From Phytophthora sp. 'mugwort' (taxonomy: Eukaryota > Oomycota > Peronosporomycetes > Peronosporales > Peronosporaceae), in assembly GCA_033558025.1 (NCBI GenBank), contig JAUCEF010000001.1:1984001-2048000 (forward strand): a stretch of 64,000 bases of DNA. Reading direction: 5' to 3'. Under the pieces are notes generated by a model. It had not been told where the DNA came from and did not search any database. It saw only the letters and a program-made list of their open reading frames with translations. The position numbers were made by a program, and so were the translations under genes. Of this stretch, positions 45,200 through 55,794 are shown piece after piece. Within the stretch, counting starts at the first letter, position 1. Every line of letters starts with the position of its first letter.

Positions 45200-46340
45200 A
45201 TAGTGAAACTCTGTGGTGTCCTCCAGCCCCTGACGACAACCAGCAGCAAGACCAGCGTGGACAGACGAAGATATTAGCGATGGAGCGGCGGACAAGGACG
45301 AGGAGACAAGTGCAAGAGCAGCAGAGCGTACCAAGAGTCGGGGAGATGCGAGCACCCCGAGAGGGCAACCAGACAAAGATCCAGCGAAGCGAGATAGGCC
45401 GAACTGGCACAAGGTATGGCGATCTTTGCGCGGACAGGGGCGGTTGCCAGATGACGACGCAGACCAAGGGTCAGCGATGAACCCCTGTGCATATTAGAAT
45501 TAGCGAGCGAGCGGACATAACCACCATTGCGGTGCCGAGAACAAGCAGATTTGCGGCGTAGAGAGCGCGAGCCTCGACGTCGTCTAAGTTGCCACACGGT
45601 CTGTGTGCGCGACGGAAGTAATACCAACTGAAACAGTGAAAGAGCCGAGTAGTTAGCTACTTGAGTCGCAGGAGCCCCCGGTGTGTGTAGTGAGACGGGT
45701 ATTAGCAGCCCCGTGGAGCCAAGTCGGTATCAGCAGCCCTCATCGATTGGGATAAGCAGCCTGCAGCCTAAGAAAGGGTACTAAGAGGGTCGTTTAGCCC
45801 CGGCGCCCCAACTCGACGGCCCAGAGTAGATCACCAGAGAGAGAGTGGATCCGCTACCTGCACTACGCAACGGAAGGACCGACAGAGATGGTCTACATAT
45901 TTAGATTAAGTAGATTGCATTTGTAGGATGGACGACGCCGGAGTCCACCGGCCACCGATCCGTGATCAGGAGCGGCCGGAGCGAAGTGTACGGCAGTAAC
46001 CGACAGACAGCAGAGAGCGAATGCGACCCTGACGAACAGCTAATCAGCACTAGAAGAACTTGACAGAGCTCACTGTAGCATGGAAAGAGTCTGACCTTCG
46101 CTCTGTGCAAACCACGTTCGGAGATGAACATCTGCTAACCAACGTAAGATTTTGTTTCTACAGCTTTTGATCCGGAAATTTACATATAGAAGAACCGAAT
46201 TATTATCAGTTCGGCTATTTGGCCATCCTGTCTGTATACGGTTGAATAGACCGAACGCAAGGCCGCTGTCATGAATATAAACTTGGGGGTGAAATACTTA
46301 GGCACGAAGGCGACGAATGGGTCTTCCTTGCTGGTGTACA
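45200..46340. other. unassigned stretch, possible inserted repeat
   Basis: This lies between the MULE linker and the Ulp1-like fragment. A charged frame can be read at 45246-45490 (WTDEDISDGAADKDEETSAR). Three spaced copies of a TNAGCAGCC motif (GGTATTAGCAGCC, GGTATCAGCAGCC, GGATAAGCAGCC) occur at about 45700-45765. An LTR-type insertion is possible but not shown. Confidence 0.3.
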
Positions 46341-46351
46341 GAGAAGATTAA

Positions 46352-46766
46352 TGGCTCAACTCGAGCTGCATGATTACGGGGATGCTGTATCTGCAAGATG
46401 AGTACACTGATATCGGAGCGTGAGTCCATCTTTTTTCATTTTAAAGATGCTCAACAGAGGACCAAGATGGCTTCCGCTTTCCAGCCATTTACAACGGAAA
46501 AACGTCGAGTGATAGGAGTGCTAAACGTGTCGGGCTCGCATTAGGTTTCATATTTGATCGACCGGGACACTAGTACATGTTACATGCTCAATCCGATGCA
46601 AGGGCACATGAAGAAGGCAAAGAAGGCACTATGCGAGTTTGTCGTGCCCTTAATACACATAGATGGAGACGTCACTTACAAGCTTGTGGATTGGTGCATG
46701 CAAAAGGATACCAGTTCTTGTGGAATTTCGTGTCTCGCCGTGCTAGAACTTCTTCTTGCAGAGTAG
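46352..46766 (+). pseudogene. Ulp1-like (C48) cysteine protease fragment
   Basis: Ulp1 proteases cleave SUMO-like modifiers and are carried by some Mutator elements. The fragment starts WLNSSCITGMLYLQDEY (46351), then has VIGVLNVSGSH with the catalytic His at 46539; the following Trp codon is TAG. YLIDRDTSTCYMLNPMQGH follows, with an Asp in the place of the second triad residue or just beside it. DWCMQKDTSSCGISCLAVLE carries the Gln (46701) and catalytic Cys (46719). A frame change occurs near 46440-46480. It is downstream of and in line with the MULE transposase. Confidence 0.7.
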
Positions 46767-47239
46767 CGATGGGAAGTGAATTGCATTTGCTGATCCCATA
46801 CCTGCGACTTCGCTATCTTAACAAAAGCATTACACTTTTAGAGCAAGGTAGAGAGCAAAGAGGCGTCCGATTGATAGTTCAACTTGTAGTTGCACCGAAG
46901 TCTAATACGTTTTTTAAGCTTTAACGTAACATTTTGACACGCACTCGCCGTGATACCAAGCTTGATGAGGACGCGAATGGGATGGGTTGAAGATCGCCGG
47001 AATTCGGTATACAATCCTGCCTTAAAACAACAAGTTGCTACACCTTTATCAAATTATAATTCTATTAATCGTTGGAAAGCACAACTGCAGATTCCATAGA
47101 GTATTGCAGGTGCAAGTAAATTATGATGAGCAATCCGTAAGAAAACCACTGAAATACCATATGTCTGCGACGGAGTACCCTGATCTACCAAATACTAGCC
47201 TAAATTCTCGCTACTTTTTCGGTATCACTAACACGATCC

Positions 47240-47662
47240 GACAGGTCGCTGCACGTAGGAAAGAGCCCAGGTCAGCCGCTGGTGCTTGTGCGCGTCGGTG
47301 AGCTGCAGCACCTTGGCCTTGAGGCGGCGCTGCAGCGACGATCTTGGGATGCCGGCGGCCGTCTCCAGAACACGCAGCGTCTGGCGCTGGCAGAGCGGCA
47401 CCCAGCGACGCGCTGGCCCACCTCCTCGGTGCTCAGCCGGGCCTTCCTGGGCGGGTACGACCGACCCGGCTGCACGAGAGCGGTCACGTTGTCACGCAGG
47501 CCCCCAATGGCCTCGATGGCCGCGCGACTGTGCCCAAACGCCTTCTGGCACGCGCGACTGTGCTGTAGCGGAGGCAGCCTTCCTTACTGAGCTTGGAAAG
47601 GAAGACCACCACCGCGACGCGCGTTGCCGGCGTGGTGTCCTTGGCGCCAAGTGTCGTCGCCA
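47240..47662 (-). pseudogene. Tc1-like transposase N-terminal domain
   Basis: On the minus strand a frame begins MATTLGAKDTTPATRVAVVV at 47662, then KEGCLRYSTVARVCQKAFGH after a shift. LCQRQTLRVLETAAGIPRSS and LQRRLKAKVLQL form a helix-turn-helix of the kind found ahead of DDE_3 domains in oomycete Tc1-like transposases. The DDE domain is absent. Confidence 0.5.
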
Positions 47663-47797
47663 TCTTGTTCCTTTTGCGTTATGAGGCCTGTAGCGAATTA
47701 GTGGTAGCTGCCAACCGTTATATGGTCGAGGAACCCCTAACAATATTAGCCAAAAGGATCCTTATCACTATTTTGTGTAGTACACAAAAAGCCAAAC

Positions 47798-48493
47798 TGT
47801 CCATAATTTGGTGGGACAGAGAAGTAGCATAAAATATCAAACCGTAGATAAATGTTTTCTCACTTTGCTGGAATATACAATTTCTAACGAGGGGGGAGGG
47901 GCAATGATTTTAAGCTTCCTCGGGTTCGTAAGTCCGTCGGGCCCAGTTGCGTTTGTCCGGCGTCTTTAATAACAACAGTCTCAACTGTTGAAAATGGCTA
48001 CAAAGCCCTGACAGATCAGATTCTTAACCAATAAATCGTATTTTTTAATCTTCAGTTTTATTTGCTAAATCATTGTCTTAGACCGAGGTAGCAGCTGATT
48101 GGATATAATAATCTTGTGATTTGGCGCATATCGCAATGACAGCCGATAAACCCCATCTGAACAGACGCCTAATAGAGACTATTCGGCACGTTTCTGACTG
48201 TTGTGTAATTGAGAGATGGGTCAATACATCGGGGTAATGGCGCCGTAAAAGATTGGTTGAATACCACTAAATATCTTGAGAATTACGAATTAAAACCCTT
48301 TTTCCTCGTGCAAAACGCGGATTCCGTCAATGTTATTTACTTGCATGACGCCGTTATGAATAGCTAAGAAACGGAGCAATGACCGCGCTATGATAAGCTA
48401 TCCAACGTGGGTGCCCCAGTCTTTACGTGTTAGTGTAGCTATAGCTAGACCAAATTACATGAATTGTCTATAATTTGGTGGGACAGAGAAGTA
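47798..48493. repeat. 29 bp direct repeats
   Basis: TGTCCATAATTTGGTGGGAC at 47798 and TGTCTATAATTTGGTGGGAC at 48465 continue identically through AGAGAAGTA, with one mismatch in 29. Neither flanks a coding region; they may be ends of a non-autonomous element. Confidence 0.8.
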
Positions 48494-49270
48494 TATAAAG
48501 CCTAAATCGGCTATAAAGCGGTCGATTTGCAAAAAAATAGGACATACTATATCATGTGACGTTCAATAAAAATTTAAGATAAAAAAATTAAATTTCTAAA
48601 GGGACGGTTGTTCCATGACACGGCGCACCGCCTACGAGCACAATACGCCTCGCATCGATTTGAAACGGCACGTCTAGCGCAGCCTTCTAGTCCTCTAAGA
48701 TGCCCTCTAGGCCGTCTTCGTGTTTAAATACTCTTGAGTGACGGAATAATAACTCGTACTGCCGCTACTTCACTTGTCAATACTCGAACTTTGTAAAATT
48801 AACGCCACAGTAAGCGATAAAGCCATCCCGCACAATTAGCACTGGGGAGATCGTCCTTAACGATCGACATGAACGCATTCCTAGCCTCATCAATCCGCGG
48901 GCCTATCGATTCTTAAAAAATACTATCACGAGCTCAAATGTGCTCACCTCATATGTATATAACGCTATTTTTTCTTGAAATTTCTCACTTCGGATCACGC
49001 TGAAGCGCCCATAACATGACCTGCCTGCTCTTCAAAAGCTCCTGCTTCGGTCGATCCCGCGATACAGCCATAGTCCACTACTTAGTACAGACATTCAAGC
49101 TCCTGTCGTCTTGGTCTCCACACCCACCAACTGGAACCTCTTTTCTTGGCGGCTCGCCGCCTTCCATTAAGCTGTTGGATTAACTTCCACAGTTCCAACT
49201 GTCCTAGGACCCAGAATTTCTTTTTTTTTACAAAGACCGACGCTATTTCAAGGCTTCTTTTGCCCACATC
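48494..49270. other. transition to the host gene block
   Basis: No gene is supported. The last 100 bases before 49271 are T/C-rich, as is common upstream of oomycete genes, and should hold the promoter of the next gene. Confidence 0.3.
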
Positions 49271-52200
49271 ATGGCGCTCCAAGAGGACCCGGTTGTGCCG
49301 CCTCCCGAGCGCATCTTGTCGCTCTTGGGTCTGGAGAAGTCGTCGAGCGCAGAGGAGTTACGAATCATGATATGTAGTCGCTTCCGACAGCCGCAACAAG
49401 TCCAGCTGGCCGACATGTTAGATGCCATCCCGGCACTCTCCACTGTAACATTGTGGTTCTCGCACCAATTTGACCCCACGGACGACGTGGAGCATTATCT
49501 GCAGGATCTCATCCGTATGCACCACTATATTGCAGCTCACGACCGTCAACGCCCACTACGCAGCACTCATCTCGGCACTCTCGAGTCTCCTGCCGTCACG
49601 AGACAGCTCCTGCACTTCTACGCCTCTTTCGCAGACAGTAAAGACCGCCATCTTCTGACCAAAATTTACCAGACACTAGGGCTCTCGCGAGCCATCACGT
49701 ACTGCGTTGTGGCCAAGACAATGCCATTCAAGTTCCAGAAAGACTTCCTCGACTTGTTTGCTGAAGACCTGCCGAAGCTTCGCGAGTGGATTATTTGGCT
49801 GGATGGTCTGGATCACACAGCGGTAGATACGAGTCGAGGGGGCGACGAGATGATCGACGAACCAGGATACCAGAGTGCTGTGCATTTCGTAAGTAGAGCG
49901 ATTCGTGAGCACTGTATGCTCATGTGGATGGAGCTGCTCCAACCTCTAGATACTGGCAAGAAACTTGCTGTGATCGATGCAATCCACAAGCTTCTCGCAA
50001 CGTCCAACGACTTGTCTCCCGCAACGAGCACTTTGAAGAAACTGGGTCGATTCTACGAAACCACAGGCATCTCAGCCGCCAAACTGCTGGATCTGGACAT
50101 CGCAGTGCGTCGCGAGCTTCCGCTACTACTGGAAGAGTTCCCGACCATGAGCTTGCTCACCCTTTTTGCGAAATTTAACAGTTACGAGATGATTCAGCTC
50201 GTAGTAAAGCGGGGACTGCCGTTCTTCCCGAAAAATGATTTACTCAGAATGCTAGACGCACTCGCCCCGGCGGACCCAAAGGCAGTGCAAGTGTTTGTGA
50301 CAAATCTCTTCAGCTTTGGCCGGAAAAAGGTGGATTTCTTGCTGTTGTTTCTGAGCTTTTCGACGCAGAATCAACTCCACTTTTTAAATCTCATGCTTGC
50401 AACGTCGAATTCTTCGTGGAACGGAGAGTTTAATGACAACGAGGAAGAGATAAACCGTGAAGACGCGGCCGTGCATCAATCAAAAGGAAATTTCTTCCTG
50501 CTCAAGCTCTTCTTGTATGCCCAGCTCAGCTCTCCAGATGGAGTGATTCACAAATTGTCGACGTTACCGAGCGCATTGGCTCAACAAGTTGTGGATGTCC
50601 TGGACATTCACTCAGCTGAGGATTTCATTGAGCTTGGTCGAGGTCTAGAAACCGTCGAACTGCCATGTCTCGAGCCTTTTCTACGCTTATTCCTCGCTAT
50701 TCCGCCTGATTGGCGAGATGCTCTCGTGTGCTTAGTCGACGATATGCCAGGCGCAGAAGCTCTGCCCCTTTACAGCACGCTCCTCAATCTACACGCCACT
50801 AGCAGTTTAACTTCTAGTGATAACAACGTTACAACTGTTCTTCAAATGTTAAGCAGTCTCGACAGGAAAGACAAGATGCTGCTGTGTACGGATATCCTCG
50901 ACACTCGTTTTGAAGCACAAAGTGACGGTAATGCCAATGTGCCATCTCCCATCGAAATCCACGTGAAAATTCTGCTTCACTTGTGCGAATGCGAACTTTC
51001 TCGCCATAAAGTACTTGGACTTTTCCGTGCCATCCCCTTCGTGGAGTACGATCGCCTGCTTTACTTTCTACGCACCCAGAGAATGCCCGAACAAGTGTCA
51101 TTGACCCGACTCATGCTGAGTATGCCACGTGAAGCCAATTGTCGTCTCTTAGCGAAACTCTCTGTCTGGTCTACTGAAGCACTCGATGCCTTCTTCCAGC
51201 TCTTGCTCATGCTTGCCAAAGTCGAGTACAAAATGCTCGCAAAGTTGATGGGATCGCAATACGTCAGCGCAGAGCAACTCGAGAGCTTTGTAACAGTGGC
51301 CGTCGACATGATGAACCAGGCATCTAGTCGAGAACTCGTCATTTTTGCTGCGGAATTACCCGTTCAGATCCGAAATCTTGTCTTTCAAATGCTCGTGGAT
51401 CGTCCGGAAAAGGGAGTATTGCTACGAATCATCAGCTACTCGACTCGAGTCCCTCCGGAACTCATGCACGTACTTGTTGCGCTTTTTCACCGAATGTCGT
51501 GGGAAATTCGGTCATCTTTTGTCGAGCAGCTTCGAGCCTTAGAAGACGTCGACGACGTCACAAGTCTAGCGGAAGTGGCATCCCATCTCCAAGACAACGA
51601 GTCGCTGCGGCTGCTTGTCTTGTTGTTTAACCCGTTGCAGGTCCGTATTCGCGTGAGTCTCGCAGCTCTTCTGCTCCAGCTTAACGTGCTCGAACGCGCT
51701 CTGGTCCTTACGAGACTCGTCGAAATGCCCAAAACCTCAGTGTTTTTTTTCATCACGGCCATGTGTCACCCAAATTGCGAGCCCGTAAGCCCTTCATTCT
51801 GTCGTGTCATTAGTGTGGTTGATTCAAAGTATCACACGTCGCTCCTTCGCTTACTGAAAAGTGAGTCACTCTGGTTTTTCCTGCGTCTGATGGCCGAGCA
51901 CTGCGACGTTAATGAAACGAATCGGAACAAGACCACCGAGTTACTGAATCAAGTAGCTCATATCGTGTGTAGATTCACTCTTGACGAACATTTGATGGTC
52001 TTGCGAGCTGCGATCCGAGAAGCACTGGGTGATGCACTGCCCTTAAGTAATGTAGTTGGTGTGCTTGGGTTATTTTCTGAAGTAACAAACTTACTCGAAT
52101 TTCTCCGATATGTCAACGGATTCGCCAAATATGCGCGTACCAGTTTAATTTTCCAAGTGCTTTCCAAGTACCAGCAACCAGTTTTTATCTTTGAAATGTG

Positions 52201-53585
52201 CCGCATTTTGGACTTAGACGACGCCGTGTTTGCACTCAAAAGACTGGATCGAATGTGGCAGCGACGTCAGGAGGAACTGGACCGAGCGATGGACATTTTA
52301 GCTCGATTGTAAGTTCACGAAACCATATTATTGTATTTGTCTGCTTATTGTGCTGTTTTGTTACTAAAATTGATTGCGAGTTGTTGCGAACAGGTTTGTT
52401 GGAGGGAGAGTTGACGTCAAGGACGACTTTTGCGACCTTCTCGTGGGGTTTCGAGGCCTTTCAGCCGAGCTAGACAACGACAAGGCAAATGGATCAGCCG
52501 AGCGTGTGCTTACACCACGCTATGTGGAAAATACGTCCAACGATGAAGCCACGAGTGATATCGAGGACGATGATAACTGTGATAGGGTGCTTCGATTACC
52601 ACGCGCAACGCCTCCATCACATCAGCCAGTCCTGCTCTCTCGTCACCTGCAACGAACGAGACCTGACCAAGCGTTCCCTCGAAAGCGAACTGACCGAAAT
52701 GCCTGGTGGCAAGATCTGGATGATTCCTCTTTCCCGTTACTGCCAATTGATCAACAGGACGCGACACCTTCTAAACTGTCGCGACAACAAGAGCAAGACT
52801 CACCCGTAAGAGCATCAAAAACACTCCCTTCCGTCTTTGTTCTTACTGAACAACTTCATTCAGTCTCTATGAGTGAAAGCACGAAAGTATCGTTAAATCG
52901 GGAAGTCAACGATATTTCTGCAGTGGAAACACTTCCGCAAGTCGAGACAGCACCGATGAGTAAACGTTGTGTCCAGCAGCAGCAAGTACCCGATGTTCTG
53001 GACAGTATCAGCAGGCAGTCTCGAGCTGGCACAGAAATTCCTCACAATAACGTCACTCTCAATCGATCCGAATCAGCGTCAGCAACGTTAACCTTCGAGA
53101 ACGAGACCCAATGGAGTCAACAGAAGCGGGCGCGTGGTGTCGCTCCAGCTCTTGGCATCCCTCTGGAGTTCCACATTGGACGAGACAAAGGCGCCGATTT
53201 CCTCCAACAGCAGCGTGCACGTGTCTACCAGGAGAAGGGGGCGACATGCATCCGACATGCCAGGACACAAGCCGCTCAAGCTCACGTCATGGAGGCTCGC
53301 GTGTGTCGAGCACTAGGCAAACGTCCGATAACTTTGCACACTGTCTTATCGCCACTTTGTCGGCCTGATTTACACACAGTAGAAAGCGCCGTTGTCACAC
53401 TAGCGAAAGCTGCACAGCTTCGAGACTCTAGGCCACAAGGATTTAGTACGGAAGCTCCTGTGGACGAGCAAATCATAGCGAGGCATCCCATACCACGAGT
53501 GAGTCCAATACCACCAGCAACAACGCTAAAATCAAGTGTTAAACCCGAATCGGAAATTAACTGCGAGCCTCTCGCTCCGTGGTGA
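49271..53585 (+). CDS. large helical-repeat protein of unknown function, two exons
   Basis: Exon 1 is 49271-52308 and exon 2 is 52394-53585; the 85 bp intron starts GTAAGT and ends AACAG, and joining the exons keeps the frame, giving 1409 residues. Without splicing, a stop follows at 52310. Residues 1-1012 are almost entirely alpha-helical and leucine-rich, in repeats of about 35-45 residues (for example LRIMICSRFRQPQQVQLADM), suggestive of a HEAT/ARM-like or other solenoid. Residues from about 1030 on are polar and probably disordered (S, Q, R-rich) with a short helical patch at ARVYQEKGATCIRHARTQAA. No enzyme motif is seen. It overlaps the next gene tail to tail by 29 bp. Family not recognised; likely a scaffold or nuclear protein. 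Confidence 0.8.
52309..52393 (+). other. intron of the helical-repeat gene
   Basis: GTAAGTTCACG at the 5' end and TTGCGAACAG at the 3' end; AT-rich, 85 bp, phase 2. Splicing links two long open frames that would otherwise be separated by one stop codon. Confidence 0.8.
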
Positions 53586-55671
53586 GGCGGCTGTCAATGT
53601 TAGACCACGTGTAATGTAGCGGCAAGCGAAGCTGCGTGATTCGAGTGCCATCCCGAGTGTTTCTGCTCGTGGATATGATGGCGTGAAATTGGCAAATATC
53701 GTGTAGCAACATCCTGAAGAAGCTGTCACGCATCGCCACCGTCAATGTACTCGTTGAGACGTCCCACTTTCGGAAATGATCCTGGTCTGCGCACGGCTCA
53801 AGATCGTGCTTGAACGCGGCAAGCTGCGTTCGACAAGCTTCTGTTTGGCGCTGAGCAAATAGAACCACAATCTCTTCAAGACAGAAGAGGAACCGCCGAT
53901 GAAGGAAGCGCTCCAGATTGCGAGTGATGCATCCCGCGGTGGTCGCGAAGCTGGTACTTGGCTTTTTCTTCTTGGTATTCCTCTTTCGCTGTGTTTGGGC
54001 AGCAGGACCAGCTTGACTTTGCTTCCGGTGTGCTTCTTGCTCTTTGTTCAGAGTCTCGAAGAGATCCTCGAGCTTACTAGAGTCGCACTGACGCAGTAAT
54101 AGACAAGACTTGAGCTTCCGTTCACGCTCCAATGCTGCTTCTGATACTGGTCTCTCTCCACGTGCGTGTAAGTCGTCACATGTCTTACTGTTCATGAACA
54201 TTCGGGCCTCGCTCACTGACCGCATCATCGCCAGAAGAGGCTCTCTCTCAGGGATCTTAGACGCCAGCAACGCAGGAGCGCTGAGCTCGCTTCCACTGGG
54301 AAACACCGAGTCGTAAAGAGCTGTACAGATAGCGTTGACCAACGCATTGCTTCGGCTGTTTCCTGGAGTCGACGTGGTAGCTACGGCACTGTGGAAGCCT
54401 GCAAACGCGCGGAGTGTATTCGCCAGTCCATGCTCCTCCTGCTGTCGTCGCGCAGCTTCTTCTTCGTCGTTTTCTTCCCTGATGTCCTTGCGTACAAGAC
54501 GTTCCGCAATCCCCAACGATAGCGCACATGCTGCAAGGTTCGCTACAGAGAGAACACGCTGTCTCTCTCTCGTGAGCCGGGCCGGTGTCACCATCTCGGA
54601 GCGCTTGACCTGCTGATGAGCTCCCAGCGACACATGTGGCAACGCCAGCGACAAACTCATTCTCTCTGACAGCACCGCCATCCCGTAAATCTTGAACACT
54701 TCGAACACTTCACTCGACGTCCGCAATATATGCTCCTCATCCAGCTGTTCCATAGCCAACCGAACTCGCTGCACAGTCGACGTCTCCTTCCCGCCACCGT
54801 CCTCCACCCAATCATCAGTCGTGACAGCAGCAAAGTAGTGATGCGAGGTGGGAGTTCTCGTCTTCACCTGCTCAACACCTCTAACTCTCTCTTTATACTC
54901 ATCAATTAGATCTGCAAATGATCTTCCCTCTTTGTCTTCTTCCTCGAATACTTCATGCTCAAAGACCCCTTCCGTGATCACCACCTCTCCGGTCGTCTCA
55001 TCCAGTTTTTCTTCGGGCAGACACGCGAATGGGTTAAACGCCACAGTCAAAGGACCTTTTGCGGCCATTCCGGTCTCTCCTTTCTCTTTGGCTGACCGAC
55101 TTCTGTCTGCAAAGTGCGTGTGTAGCATCGTTGCCAGCACCGCGTCGAGATGCGCTCTGTAGCTCGCAACGTCCTGCTTCTGTTGGTGCAACTTAAGCAC
55201 CAGTTCGCCAACTACAGCTTCGACCACATCCGCGCGCTCCTTCATCTTGACACTCTTCCAACCTGCAGGCATCCCAGCATCGTTTAAGCTGCGGCACCGC
55301 ACGGCAGCGTACCCCATGGCGTCGTAGACCTGCGCTAAGTTGCGGTTGGTCACCACTGCCAGTCTTAAGTTGCGGAATACCCTTGCACTCAATGGCGCCT
55401 CGTGGAACTGGGACAGCAAACAACGGCCCACCAACTCGCCGATGACGGCGTCTCCGAGCCACTCGAACACGTCCGCCAAGGCGGCACTGGACGAGGAGCT
55501 TTGGAGCGCCTGAAAATGCGCCACAGCGTCCACCGAAGCACCAGAATGGGGGGACATTGAGGTAGAAGACTCCTCTTTACGATGCTTGGCCCTCTTCAGT
55601 CTTGCATGTACGTCGCCCTCTGAGAACGCGCGACGGCGGTGCGCGAGACGCTGTCGACGTTGCTTGGGCAT
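53557..55671 (-). CDS. RNase III-domain protein
   Basis: An intact 704-residue ORF. After a basic N-terminus (MPKQRRQRLAHRRR, a likely nuclear or nucleolar signal), residues 68-82 read VFEWLGDAVIGELVG and 144-153 KERADVVEAV. These match the two RNase III signatures, with Glu70 and Asp74 four residues apart, and Asp148 and Glu151 three apart, so all four metal-binding residues are present. RNase III enzymes cut double-stranded RNA, for example in rRNA processing or small-RNA production. No dsRBD, PAZ or helicase is visible. The remaining 550 residues hold a K/R/T patch (QRKRNTKKKKPSTSF) and helical segments. It is unusually long for a single-domain RNase III. It shares a 123 bp upstream region with the divergent TPR gene. 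Confidence 0.75.
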   Translation of the reverse strand: MPKQRRQRLAHRRRAFSEGDVHARLKRAKHRKEESSTSMSPHSGASVDAVAHFQALQSSSSSAALADVFEWLGDAVIGELVGRCLLSQFHEAPLSARVFRNLRLAVVTNRNLAQVYDAMGYAAVRCRSLNDAGMPAGWKSVKMKERADVVEAVVGELVLKLHQQKQDVASYRAHLDAVLATMLHTHFADRSRSAKEKGETGMAAKGPLTVAFNPFACLPEEKLDETTGEVVITEGVFEHEVFEEEDKEGRSFADLIDEYKERVRGVEQVKTRTPTSHHYFAAVTTDDWVEDGGGKETSTVQRVRLAMEQLDEEHILRTSSEVFEVFKIYGMAVLSERMSLSLALPHVSLGAHQQVKRSEMVTPARLTRERQRVLSVANLAACALSLGIAERLVRKDIREENDEEEAARRQQEEHGLANTLRAFAGFHSAVATTSTPGNSRSNALVNAICTALYDSVFPSGSELSAPALLASKIPEREPLLAMMRSVSEARMFMNSKTCDDLHARGERPVSEAALERERKLKSCLLLRQCDSSKLEDLFETLNKEQEAHRKQSQAGPAAQTQRKRNTKKKKPSTSFATTAGCITRNLERFLHRRFLFCLEEIVVLFAQRQTEACRTQLAAFKHDLEPCADQDHFRKWDVSTSTLTVAMRDSFFRMLLHDICQFHAIISTSRNTRDGTRITQLRLPLHYTWSNIDSRLTTEREARS

Positions 55672-55794
55672 GCTTTTCTACAAACGATTTACCGGTATCC
55701 GTACAATAAAAAAACTAAGGTATTCCAAACACATTTATGTATTGCACATCAATTTCCTCTGTAGGTTTTCGTTATTTAAGTAGTTGCCGCTGCG
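55672..55794. promoter_or_regulatory. bidirectional promoter region
   Basis: Only 123 bp separate the start codons of two divergent genes, so both promoters must lie here or inside the genes. The region is AT-rich; no specific element could be assigned. Confidence 0.5.

Noticed and set aside
49676..49942. Several minus-strand frames inside the 49.3-53.6 kb gene
   Set aside because: They lie opposite a long intact ORF and show no independent coding features.
52374..53585. A separate gene starting at the ATG at 52374
   Set aside because: That ATG lies inside a canonical 85 bp intron, and splicing joins this frame to the preceding 1012 codons without a break.
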